NCBI GenBank assembly: GCA_947476465.1
Contig: CANJQN010000014.1
Location: 1 to 64,000 of the forward strand
Source of the DNA: Comamonadaceae bacterium
GTDB taxonomy: Bacteria > Pseudomonadota > Gammaproteobacteria > Burkholderiales > Burkholderiaceae_C
Length of the DNA stretch: 64,000 nucleotides
Direction: 5' to 3'
The position numbers and the translations under genes are program-made. The notes below the pieces were generated by a model. It had not been told where the DNA came from. It saw only the letters and a program-made list of their open reading frames with translations, and did not search any database. Of this stretch, positions 56,335 through 64,000 are shown one piece after another (position 1 is the first letter of the stretch; each line of letters begins with the position of its first letter).

Positions 56335-57942
56335 TCAGAAACGGAAGACGCCATAGCCGGGCTCGCCAAATGGCGCATTCAGGGATGCGGAAATCGCGAT
56401 TCCAAGCACGTTGCGTGTATCTGCCGGATCGATGATTCCGTCGTCCCACACCTCCGAGGTGGAGTGATACGCGGAGGTTTGTGTCTCGTAAGCCTGCAGC
56501 GTGACTTGCCGCACCTTCTGCAGCACCTCCTGATCGATCGCGTCGCCATTGCGTTCCATCTGGCGCAGCTTCACCTCCGCGAGAGTGTTGGCAGCCTGTT
56601 CGCCGCCCATGACCGCAATTTGATGATTGGGCCAGCTAAAAAGGAATCTTGCGTCGAACGCGCGGCCGCACATGCCGTAGTTTCCCGCTCCAAAGGAGGC
56701 ATGGCACATGACCGTGAACTTGGGCACTTTGCTGCACGACAGCGCCATGATCATCTTCGCGCCATGCTTTGTGATGCCGGCCATCTCATAGTCGCGGCCG
56801 ATCATGTACCCGGTGGTGTTCTGAAGGAACACGAGCGGCGTGTTGTTCTGGTTGCACAGTTCAATGAAGTGCCCGCCTTTGATGGCACTGTCGTCGAACA
56901 AGATGCCGTTGTTGGCCAGGATGCCGACTTTGTGCCCCCAGATATAAGCGTAGCCGCAGATCAGCGTGGTGCCGAATGCGGGCTTGTATTCGTGGAATCG
57001 GCTGCCATCCACCACGCGCGCGATCACTTCGCGCATATCAAAGGTCTTCTTGATATCGTCGGCGATGATCCCGTACAGCTCCTGCGGGTCGTACAGTGGC
57101 TCCTCGGGGATCGCCCGCTCTATTCGGGTCTTTTCCGGCCGGTCGAACTGGGCGACGATGTCTCGGCCAATGGCAATGGCCTCCTGCTCCGTCCTTGCGG
57201 GGTAGTCACACACACCGCTCTTTTGCGTGTGCAGGTCGCAGCCGCCGATTTCATCGGCGGTGAGTGTTTGTCCGGTGGCGGCCTTCACCAACGGCGGGCC
57301 GCCCAGGAACACTGCGCCGGTGCCCCGCACGATGACGTTGTAGTCGCTCAGCGCCGGAATGTACGCGCCACCGGCGGTGCAGTGTCCGAGCACCAGGGCC
57401 ACCTGCTTGACGCCTGCCTTGCTCAGCAGAGATTGGTTGCGGAACATGCGCCCTGCCATGTAGCGGTCCGGGAACAGGTCCGGCTGAAGCTGAAGCTGGC
57501 CACCCGCAGAATCGCAGATGTGCACAACCGGCAGTCTGTTCTCAAGGGCGATGTCCAGGCTGCGCACCATTTTCTTGACTGTCAGCGGGTACCATGCGCC
57601 GCCCTTCACGCTGTGGTCGTCCGCGTGGACCATGACTTCCCGGCCAGACACGATCGCGACGCCCGTGACACAGCTGGCGCCCGGCGATTCGCCCTCGTAG
57701 GCGCGGTTGGCCGCCAGGGTCGAAAGCTCCAGAAAGGGCGTGCCAGGGTCAAGCAGCAGCTTCAGGCGCTCGCGCGTTGTCAGCTTGCCTTGCGCACGTA
57801 TGCGGTCGATATCGCGCTTGGGTCGCGTATGGCGTGCGTGCTCCTGCTTCTCGCGCAGCTGCGCCACCAGGCCTTCATTGATGCCGAAACGCCGGCGGTA
57901 TTCGGCCGACGAGGTGTTGACCAGGGACTTGATGACGGCCAT
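56335..57942 (-). CDS. Acyl-CoA carboxylase carboxyltransferase subunit
   Basis: The 535 residues belong to the PCCB/MCCB family: RDIDRIRAQGKLTTRERLKLLLDPGTPFLEL, GGAYIPALSDYNVIV and FLQNTTGYMIGRDYE. It transfers the carboxyl group from biotin to an acyl-CoA. Sequence features suggest a methylcrotonyl- or geranyl-CoA carboxylase beta chain, but the substrate cannot be fixed. ATG 57942 is chosen by homology. It is preceded by the biotin carrier gene with a 1-base gap. Confidence 0.9.
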   Translation of the reverse strand: MAVIKSLVNTSSAEYRRRFGINEGLVAQLREKQEHARHTRPKRDIDRIRAQGKLTTRERLKLLLDPGTPFLELSTLAANRAYEGESPGASCVTGVAIVSGREVMVHADDHSVKGGAWYPLTVKKMVRSLDIALENRLPVVHICDSAGGQLQLQPDLFPDRYMAGRMFRNQSLLSKAGVKQVALVLGHCTAGGAYIPALSDYNVIVRGTGAVFLGGPPLVKAATGQTLTADEIGGCDLHTQKSGVCDYPARTEQEAIAIGRDIVAQFDRPEKTRIERAIPEEPLYDPQELYGIIADDIKKTFDMREVIARVVDGSRFHEYKPAFGTTLICGYAYIWGHKVGILANNGILFDDSAIKGGHFIELCNQNNTPLVFLQNTTGYMIGRDYEMAGITKHGAKMIMALSCSKVPKFTVMCHASFGAGNYGMCGRAFDARFLFSWPNHQIAVMGGEQAANTLAEVKLRQMERNGDAIDQEVLQKVRQVTLQAYETQTSAYHSTSEVWDDGIIDPADTRNVLGIAISASLNAPFGEPGYGVFRF

Positions 57943-57943
57943 C

Positions 57944-58441
57944 TCAGGCGGCTTCCAAGGGTTCGAGCGAGACCAGCAGCGCGGCACGATCAAACGCTGC
58001 GTTGACCGGGAAATGCACCGCCTTCACGACGCCCTTGTGCGGCGCGACGATGCCAATCTGCATCTTCATGCTTTCCATTGTGAGCAACAGGTCGCCGGCG
58101 TTCACCTCCTGGCCTGGCTTGCACTCCACGGCGACGATGGTGCCGGGCATCTCTGCATGGACGTCGCTCTTGGCGTGGTCTTGCGCTGCCTCATCCTCCC
58201 CGAGGCGCGACAGGTGGACCACGACGCTGCGGCCGTTGACTCGCACATGCACCTCGTCACCCTGCGAATAGCGCCAACCCTGGTAGGCATGGCCGTCAAG
58301 GGTGAGCCGGATCTCGCCTGTCGGCGAGCAGCTGATGGTTTCGAAGGAATGAACACCACCGCCCACGCGCAGGCGCAGCGGCCTGCGCGAGACCACCTCC
58401 ACGGGGTAGCTGCGTTCTCCGATGATGACGGTCTGACTCAT
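57944..58441 (-). CDS. Biotin carboxyl carrier protein
   Basis: The 165 residues end in a biotinyl domain (about 90-165) with the biotinylation motif ESMKM, Lys126. The first 85 residues form a beta-rich part that may dock the other subunits. It carries CO2 between the biotin carboxylase and the carboxyltransferase. In MCC, PCC and GCC this domain is fused to the carboxylase, but here it is a separate protein. Confidence 0.92.
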   Translation of the reverse strand: MSQTVIIGERSYPVEVVSRRPLRLRVGGGVHSFETISCSPTGEIRLTLDGHAYQGWRYSQGDEVHVRVNGRSVVVHLSRLGEDEAAQDHAKSDVHAEMPGTIVAVECKPGQEVNAGDLLLTMESMKMQIGIVAPHKGVVKAVHFPVNAAFDRAALLVSLEPLEAA

Positions 58442-58453
58442 GAATCTGTGCTC

Positions 58454-59926
58454 TTAGTTGTTCCAGCTGCCGATCGAGGCGTAAGGCTCGGGCGTGTCAA
58501 GGACAGAGGTGCGAAAGTCCGTATCACCGATCAACGCTGCCACGACAGCGGCAACGTCTTCCCGCACGCAAACCTGTGGTGCAAGCAGTTGCGCGGCTTC
58601 CTGCGCGATGAATCCGGTGTGCAGCTTGCCGCTGCGAAACGTGCTGTTGCTCATCACGCGGCCGAGGAAGTCGATGTTCGTGGGCACCCCGAGGATCGCG
58701 AGGTCACGCAAGGCGGCTTGGAGGCGGTCCGCAGCCTGGTCGCGCGTGTCGCCGTGGGCCACGAGTTTGGCGAGCATCGAGTCAAACGCGGATGTGACGA
58801 TCTGCCCTTCGCGAATCCCACCGTCGAACCGCAGCCCTTGACCCTGCGGGACTCGCAGCAGACCGACGCGGCCAGTTGCCGGCTGGAAGTCTTTTTCGGG
58901 CCGCTCAGCGCAAATTCGCACTTCGATGGCATGGCCGACAGGTATGAGCTTGTCCTGCTCCAGCTCAAGGGCTTGCCCGGACGCGATGCGTACCTGCTGC
59001 TCGACGATGTCCAGCCCAAGGACCATCTCAGTGACCGGGTGTTCGACCTGCAGACGCGTGTTCATCTCGAGGAAGTAGAACTCCCCGTCCGCGCCCAGCA
59101 CGAATTCAATGGTTCCGGCGTTGCGATACTTGGCGGCGCAAGCCAGGCGCGTTGCGGCTTGCAAGATGCGCGCTCTGAGTTCATCGGGCATATTTGGCGC
59201 AGGGCACTCCTCCACCACCTTCTGATAGCGGCGCTGAATAGAGCATTCGCGCTCAAGCAGGTGAACTACCTTGCCATTGCCGTCGCCGAGCACCTGGACT
59301 TCGATATGGCGCGGCTCGATCACGAGCTTCTCGGCGTAAACGCGGCCATCAGAGAAGTAGCGTTGCGCTTCGCTCGCAGCCACGCGCACACTGTCTTTCA
59401 GATCGGCTGCACTGTGCACGATCTTCATCCCCTTGCCGCCGCCGCCGGCGGCGGCCTTGATCAAGAGAGGAAAGCCGATGCCGGCCGCATTTCGCTCGAA
59501 CTCTTCGATGCTGCCCGTCTGCACCGCGCTCGGTGCCACCGGCACTCCGTGGTCCGCGGCAAAGGTTCGTGCACGAATCTTGTCGCCCATGAGGTGAATC
59601 GTTTCGGCGGCCGGCCCGATAAAGACCAGCCCCGCCTGGGACACGGCAGCGGAAAATTCGGAATTCTCTGAGAGGAAGCCATAGCCCGGGTGAACAGCGT
59701 CGGCGCCGGTGGATGCGCAAGCGGCAAGCAGTTGTGCTGAATCGAGATAAGCCGCGGTAGGAACGTCACTGTGAAGCTGCACGCGCTCTCCGGCGGCCTG
59801 CACGTGTGGCGCGTTGCGGTCTTCGTGATGAAAAACCGCGACGCTTGCGATGCCCATGCGATCGAGCGTGCGGATGATCCGGCAAGCAATTTCACCGCGG
59901 TTGGCGATCAGTACCTTTTTGAGCAT
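58454..59926 (-). CDS. Biotin carboxylase
   Basis: The 490 residues are a biotin carboxylase: KVLIANRGEIACRIIRT, ATP-grasp KAAAGGGGKGMKIV, ECSIQRRYQKVVEECPAP and EMNTRLQVEHPVTEMV. It lacks the C-terminal biotinyl domain, which is a separate protein in this operon. ATG 59926 is chosen over the longer open frame. It starts 4 bases after the TetR stop and is followed by the carrier gene after 12 bases. Confidence 0.95.
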   Translation of the reverse strand: MLKKVLIANRGEIACRIIRTLDRMGIASVAVFHHEDRNAPHVQAAGERVQLHSDVPTAAYLDSAQLLAACASTGADAVHPGYGFLSENSEFSAAVSQAGLVFIGPAAETIHLMGDKIRARTFAADHGVPVAPSAVQTGSIEEFERNAAGIGFPLLIKAAAGGGGKGMKIVHSAADLKDSVRVAASEAQRYFSDGRVYAEKLVIEPRHIEVQVLGDGNGKVVHLLERECSIQRRYQKVVEECPAPNMPDELRARILQAATRLACAAKYRNAGTIEFVLGADGEFYFLEMNTRLQVEHPVTEMVLGLDIVEQQVRIASGQALELEQDKLIPVGHAIEVRICAERPEKDFQPATGRVGLLRVPQGQGLRFDGGIREGQIVTSAFDSMLAKLVAHGDTRDQAADRLQAALRDLAILGVPTNIDFLGRVMSNSTFRSGKLHTGFIAQEAAQLLAPQVCVREDVAAVVAALIGDTDFRTSVLDTPEPYASIGSWNN

Positions 59927-59930
59927 GGTG

Positions 59931-60629
59931 TTATTGGGTATCGGGTCTGTCGGCCTTCTCGAGGTGATCCGCGAGGCGCGCGAGGCGCTCCACCTGGATG
60001 CGAAGGCTGTCATCAGGCTTCTTGAGGGCCAGCCCTTCGTAGACGAGCAAGGTGATCTGGTCGGCCACCGCCTCCGGCTCAAGATGGCCATGGCCGTACA
60101 GGAAGTTCCATGCGTGGTGCTCGATGCCGCCGAACACGATGTTTCGCACCAGCGGCAACGGGATGTCGCTGCGCAGTTCGCCCGCTTCGATCCCCTCCTG
60201 AACCACTTTGATGACGAACCCGGTGTACCGCCGGCTCTTCACATGCAAGGGTGAATCGCGGTAGTCGGCGTTGGTGCGCGCCTCGGTAAACAGCAGCCGG
60301 CTCAGGCTCGGCGCGTTACGAATCTCGCAGAGGTGCCGCCAGACGAGGTAACGGAAGCGCTCGCGAACGCCTCGGATGCCTTCCAGATCGCGTGCGTGTT
60401 CATTGACAAGGCCCGTGTACCAGCTCTCCAAAGCCTTGAGCAGGAGCTCACGCTTGGTCAGGAAGTACTTGTAGACGGTGCCCTCGACCACGCCAGCGCG
60501 TTCCGCGATCTCCACCGTCGAGCAATCGAACCCCTTTTCCGAAAACACCTCGAGCGCCGCGGCGAGGATCTCCTCCACGCGCTGCTCGCGACTCAGGCGC
60601 ACGACGGTGCGTTTCAGGGGCTTTGTCAT
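59931..60629 (-). CDS. TetR-family transcriptional regulator
   Basis: The 232 residues have an N-terminal helix-turn-helix (about 17-62, ILAAALEVFSEKGFDCSTVEIAERAGVVEGTVYKYFLTKRELL seen in 60430-60590). A ligand-binding domain follows with GGIEHHAWNFLYGHGHLEP, similar to TetR regulators of acyl-CoA metabolism. It is first in the carboxylase operon and probably represses it and the divergent Bug operon, using a palindrome in the shared 184-base gap. Confidence 0.92.
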   Translation of the reverse strand: MTKPLKRTVVRLSREQRVEEILAAALEVFSEKGFDCSTVEIAERAGVVEGTVYKYFLTKRELLLKALESWYTGLVNEHARDLEGIRGVRERFRYLVWRHLCEIRNAPSLSRLLFTEARTNADYRDSPLHVKSRRYTGFVIKVVQEGIEAGELRSDIPLPLVRNIVFGGIEHHAWNFLYGHGHLEPEAVADQITLLVYEGLALKKPDDSLRIQVERLARLADHLEKADRPDTQ

Positions 60630-60652
60630 AAATCGTAAGTCTGAGCGCCTTT

Positions 60653-60669
60653 AATGAGTAGTCCTCATT
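60653..60669. promoter_or_regulatory. Candidate TetR operator
   Basis: AATGAG (60653-60658) and CTCATT (60664-60669) form a perfect 6-bp inverted repeat with a TAGTC spacer, 24 bases upstream of the TetR start. The pattern resembles operators of FadR-type TetR regulators in Bacillus and relatives (ATGA-n-TA-n-TCAT), which sense acyl-CoA. The site would overlap the promoter of the minus-strand operon. Confidence 0.55.
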
Positions 60670-60813
60670 TGATCATCCGGCCTTAGCTGCGTCAAGGAAA
60701 CTGGGCCCCAGGGTAACCACCAATGGGGCGTTTGAGGCGCCGGACTAGACTGATTGGTGAGCGGGACGCATTACGTCGCCACGTTCAGCCCCTTCCTATC
60801 TCTGGAGCACGAA

Positions 60814-61800
60814 ATGAGACAAGTTACTCGCTGGGTGATGCGCCTGTTCCTGGCCGCCGCCGTCGTCACCCCCATGGCAGCAACCGCCCAAGGCCAGGAC
60901 TTTCCCAACCGGCCCGTCCGACTCGTGGTCGGCTATGCCCCTGGCGGCTCCGTTGACATCATGGCGCGCGCGCTGGCAAACCAGCTGTCGATCATGTGGA
61001 AACAGCCGGTGGTGGTCGACAACCGCGCAGGGGCTTCGGAATTCATAGCCGCAGAACACGTGGCCAGGGCCGCTCCAGACGGCTACACGCTCTACGCCGT
61101 GACCGAGATCGGCCTGGAAGTGAACCCGCTGCTCTACACGAAGATGCCCTACGACCCGAAGAAGGACTTCGCCCCCGTCTCTCGTTTGCTGGAGGGTCCG
61201 ATGATGTTTGTTGTCGCCCCAACATTGCCAGTCACGAACATGAAGCAGTTCATCGACTATGCAAAGGCAAATCCTGGCAAGTTGAACTACGGCTCCAGTG
61301 GCAACGGCGGACAGGTTCATTTGGCGATGGCCTACCTCGCCAAGGCAAGCGGCATCGAGCTCACGCACGTCCCATACAAGGGGTCGGCGCCGGCGGTGGC
61401 TGACATGCTGACGGGTGCGGTCAATTCGACGACTGCGCCGCTGTCGCTGCTCGCTCCCTTCGTCCAAAGTGGCAAGATTCGCGCCATCGGGATCGCCGGC
61501 GACAAGCGGGCCAAGGCCATGCCAGATGTCCCCACGCTGAAAGAGCAGGGATACGGCAATCTCGATGCGAGCTGGGCGCTGTCGGTTGTGGCCCCGGCCG
61601 CCACGCCGTTGCAACTGCGCAATAAGATTTCCGCGGATATCAGAACTGCGCTGCGCGATCAAAAGTTCATCGACGAGCAGTTCGATCGCTTCGGCTATAC
61701 ACCCATTGGGGATACGCCTGAGCAGTTCGCGCAATTCCTGGTGACCAATGCGAGCAAGCAGGCCGCACGGGTGCAAGCAGCGAACGTCAAGCTGGATTGA
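60814..61800 (+). CDS. Bug-family (TctC) periplasmic solute-binding protein
   Basis: The 328 residues have a signal peptide (cleavage likely after Ala25, ATA|QGQDF), then FPNRPVRLVVGYAPGGSVD and DNRAGASEF, the Bug pattern. It is divergent from the TetR operon and probably shares its regulation. It starts at ATG 60814 with TGGAG upstream and is followed by the SMP-30 gene after 20 bases. It may bind the acid that the nearby PaaK-like enzyme activates. Confidence 0.92.
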   Translation: MRQVTRWVMRLFLAAAVVTPMAATAQGQDFPNRPVRLVVGYAPGGSVDIMARALANQLSIMWKQPVVVDNRAGASEFIAAEHVARAAPDGYTLYAVTEIGLEVNPLLYTKMPYDPKKDFAPVSRLLEGPMMFVVAPTLPVTNMKQFIDYAKANPGKLNYGSSGNGGQVHLAMAYLAKASGIELTHVPYKGSAPAVADMLTGAVNSTTAPLSLLAPFVQSGKIRAIGIAGDKRAKAMPDVPTLKEQGYGNLDASWALSVVAPAATPLQLRNKISADIRTALRDQKFIDEQFDRFGYTPIGDTPEQFAQFLVTNASKQAARVQAANVKLD

Positions 61801-61820
61801 AATCGAAAAGGGCACAGCCG

Positions 61821-62723
61821 ATGGCGACTCTAGATCTGCAATGCCTGTACGCGGTGAAAAACGGGCTGCTCGAAGGCCCCCGCTGGGATGACCGAGAGCA
61901 AGCGCTCGTTTTTGCGGACGCGCGAAACGGCGGCGTTCTCAAGCTGGACTCGGACGGGAAGGTGCACACAGTCATCGCGCATCGGCGCGGCATTGGGGGC
62001 ATGGCGTTGCACGAAAACGGCGGCTGCGTCGTCACCGGCCGAAACGTTGCGTACAAGGCGTATGACAAGGCCAGCCAGGCGCAACCGACTGTGGTGCTCA
62101 TTGAGCGCGACGAGGCGAACCATCGGGTCGGCTTCAACGACCTCACGACAGACGCGCGTGGGCGCGTCTACGTAGGGTCCATGGCATTTGTGGCTCTGCA
62201 CGAGGACATCGACGACCCGAAGCTTCGCGCCGGTGAATTTTGGGTGATCGATACGGACGGAGCGGTCAGGCGCGTGGCCCAAGACATCCGCGTGAGCAAC
62301 GGCACCGCGATGTCGGCGGACGGCGGGACGCTGTACTTGTCGGACTCGAGCCGGCGCGTTGTGTTCTCGTTTCCGGCCGACGTCGAAACTGGAAACCTGG
62401 GCGAGCGCAGCGTGCTGATTGAAACGCCGGCCGGAGTGCCGGACGGCATGGCCGTTGCCGAAGATGGCAGCATTTGGGTGACCTTGGCTTATGCGGGAAA
62501 GTTGATTCGCTATTCCCGAGAAGGAAAGCCCATGCAGGAGTTCGACATACCAGACTTGATGGTGACAAGCGTTGCGTTTGGTGGCACCGACGGGCGCACA
62601 CTCTACGTCGTGACCGGGGCACCGAACGACCAGCCGCAAGAGGCAGCCAAGGTTTACGCCGCACGGGTCGATGTCGCGGGCATTGCCGTACATCGCGCGA
62701 GGACGCCGACCGCCGCCCTATGA
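61821..62723 (+). CDS. SMP-30/gluconolactonase family protein
   Basis: The 300 residues form a six-bladed propeller of the SMP-30/Gnl family: LLEGPRWDDREQALVFAD, FNDLTTDARGRVYVGSM, ISVSNGTAMSADGGTLYLSDS-like stretches (VSNGTAMSADGGTLYLSDS) and VPDGMAVAEDGSIWVTL, with the expected Glu, Asn and Asp metal ligands. It may open a lactone, which would fit a monooxygenase-derived or cyclic intermediate. ATG 61821 has a weak AAAGGG upstream. It overlaps the next gene (ATGA). Confidence 0.88.
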   Translation: MATLDLQCLYAVKNGLLEGPRWDDREQALVFADARNGGVLKLDSDGKVHTVIAHRRGIGGMALHENGGCVVTGRNVAYKAYDKASQAQPTVVLIERDEANHRVGFNDLTTDARGRVYVGSMAFVALHEDIDDPKLRAGEFWVIDTDGAVRRVAQDIRVSNGTAMSADGGTLYLSDSSRRVVFSFPADVETGNLGERSVLIETPAGVPDGMAVAEDGSIWVTLAYAGKLIRYSREGKPMQEFDIPDLMVTSVAFGGTDGRTLYVVTGAPNDQPQEAAKVYAARVDVAGIAVHRARTPTAAL

Positions 62724-64000
62724 TCGTCAATCGCTCCACCGATCCTGCCCCCATCGAAAGCCGCGACTGGGATTCACTGCTGGACGAACGGCAGGGCTTG
62801 TTTGACAGGCAATGGAAATACCTGTGGCAGCATTCGCCGTTCTATCGGGACAAGCTGTCGGCAGCGGGGCTGCGTGAAAATGAGCCGCCGCGGCTGGCCG
62901 ACCTTTCGCAGGTACCGTTCACCTTGAAGGAGGAGTTCCGCGCGAGCCAGGAAGCTTTCCCACCGTTCGGCCGACACCTGGCGGTAGATCGCAAGCAATT
63001 GCGCCAGATACAGACCTCGTCCGGCACCACCGGTAAGCCCATGGCCATCGGTCTCACCAGCAAGGACGCCCAAGCGTCCAGTGAGATGCTTCGGCGCGGC
63101 TACCTCGCCGTCGGGCTGCGCCCTGGCGACACGGTTTTGCATGCCTTTTCGATGAGCCGGGCGTGGATTGGGGGCTTGTGCATGGTTGAGGGCTACCTGA
63201 GCATGGGCGTCACGGTCCTGCCAATCGGCGCGGAGGCGGGTCGGGACAAAATCCTCGAAATGATGCGGATGTTCAGGCCTGACGCGATCGCCGCCACGCC
63301 GGGGTTTCTGCTGAACCTTGGCATGCGCGCCCTGGAGCTTGGCATCGACCCCCATTCACTTGGCCTCAAGCACATGCTCACGGGCGGCGAACCGGGTGGC
63401 GGCATCCCTCGCGTCCGCGAGCAGATCTCTGGGATGTGGAATTGCCCCATCCGGGAAGTAATGGGTGGCACGGACTTCTACACGGCGACCTGGGCCGAGT
63501 GCCCCGAGCAAAATGGCATGCACTTTGTGGGCGCTGAATACGGGTGGTTTGAGCTGGTTGATCCCGACAGCGGTGCCGCGGTCGAAGTGAAGGAAGGCGC
63601 GGTAGGCGAACTCGTGTACACGCACCTGCAGCGGGAGGCCGTCCCCGTCCTTCGTTTTCGCCACCGCGACATCGTGCGGGTCACGGGCATGGGCCGATGC
63701 GCATGCGGACGCTGCACTCCCCAGATTCGCTGCATTGGCCGGGCAGACGACATGTTGATTGTGAAGGGGGTGAACCTTTTCCCGTCGGCCGTGCGTGCGG
63801 TGGTGGCCGAGCATGTCGGCCTTGGCCCCGAGTTCCGGATCGTCAAGCCAAAGGGGCAGTACACGCTGCCTGGCCCTCTCCATCTCAAGGTGGAAGCGGA
63901 TGAGCAGATCCCCATGCAAGCCGAAGACTTCGCCAAGATCCTTCAGCAGCGCCTTTCTGTTGCATTCAGCGTCGCGTTCGTGGCTCGCGGCAGCACCGCC
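62720..64000 (+). CDS. PaaK-like aryl- or acyl-CoA ligase (cut by the window end)
   Basis: The frame is open from ATG 62720 to the last base, 427 codons without a stop. The family is about 430-450 residues, so only the end is missing. It resembles phenylacetate-CoA ligases: QTSSGTTGKPMAIG for ATP binding, VMGGTDFYTATW, LRFRHRDIVRVTG, and RADDMLIVKGVNLFPSAV near the C-terminus. A Cys cluster CACGRCTPQIRC occurs before that motif. It activates an aromatic or cyclic acid with ATP and CoA and is coupled to the SMP-30 gene (ATGA). Confidence 0.9.
   Translation, partial: MIVNRSTDPAPIESRDWDSLLDERQGLFDRQWKYLWQHSPFYRDKLSAAGLRENEPPRLADLSQVPFTLKEEFRASQEAFPPFGRHLAVDRKQLRQIQTSSGTTGKPMAIGLTSKDAQASSEMLRRGYLAVGLRPGDTVLHAFSMSRAWIGGLCMVEGYLSMGVTVLPIGAEAGRDKILEMMRMFRPDAIAATPGFLLNLGMRALELGIDPHSLGLKHMLTGGEPGGGIPRVREQISGMWNCPIREVMGGTDFYTATWAECPEQNGMHFVGAEYGWFELVDPDSGAAVEVKEGAVGELVYTHLQREAVPVLRFRHRDIVRVTGMGRCACGRCTPQIRCIGRADDMLIVKGVNLFPSAVRAVVAEHVGLGPEFRIVKPKGQYTLPGPLHLKVEADEQIPMQAEDFAKILQQRLSVAFSVAFVARGSTA

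Noticed and set aside
56215..59671. Two long plus-strand frames opposite the carboxylase operon
   Set aside because: They are antisense to genes with conserved biotin-carboxylase and carboxyltransferase motifs.

Overview
The window looks like chromosome of a high-GC betaproteobacterium, most likely Burkholderiales, family Comamonadaceae. The reasons are the mreBCD-mrdA cluster next to gatCAB, pyrE next to exonuclease III, several orphan Bug-type (TctC) periplasmic binding proteins, and dispersed repeats of a kind common in that family. Genes are tightly packed, many pairs share ATGA or TGATG start/stop overlaps, and no stretch longer than about 300 bases lacks a gene.

Layout. (1) 1-1066: a truncated tyrosine integrase beside tRNA-Arg(CCG), probably the edge of an old island extending off the left end. 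(2) 1109-17100: a large CoA-thioester catabolic block in several transcription units. It holds four acyl-CoA dehydrogenases (two of them an adjacent pair of the alpha/beta type), two MaoC-type hydratases, an acyl-CoA ligase, a family III CoA-transferase, a CitE-like lyase, a Baeyer-Villiger monooxygenase of the 4-hydroxyacetophenone monooxygenase type, two Bug proteins and a LysR regulator. Together these suggest uptake and breakdown of a cyclic, aromatic or branched ketone or carboxylic acid. (3) 17255-22889: diheme cytochrome c5, a conserved hypothetical, a TauE/SafE exporter, a GMC oxidoreductase and methylmalonate-semialdehyde dehydrogenase. (4) 23055-26610: an Mla-like lipid ABC transporter operon. 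(5) 26706-33948: a protein-methyltransferase-like gene coupled to a GNAT gene, a CesT-like chaperone, an SDR, a dienelactone hydrolase, an amidohydrolase with a suspicious G9 tract, CorA and HemB. (6) 34059-41646: a candidate small RNA, a lemA/TPM operon, an NTF2-like protein, a YheT-type hydrolase and two tandem seven-bladed FG-GAP lipoproteins. (7) 41640-53107: core genes mrdA, mreD, mreC, mreB, gatC, gatA, gatB, pyrE and xth, plus a GST and a VOC protein. (8) 53136-64000: a visibly less GC-rich catabolic region. A TetR-led operon encodes a three-subunit acyl-CoA carboxylase with a CrtC-like protein, an APH-like kinase, DUF6285 and an enoyl-CoA hydratase. Divergent from it are a Bug protein, an SMP-30 protein and a PaaK-like ligase cut by the window end.

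Items that deserve follow-up are the small RNA candidate with a CCUCC loop at 34094-34195, the perfect 19-bp palindrome covering the end of the SDR gene, the homopolymer that splits the amidohydrolase signal peptide, the dispersed repeat inserted in frame in gatB, the paired FG-GAP lipoproteins, and the split carboxylase/kinase operon. Function calls rest on motif recognition by eye; no database search was possible.
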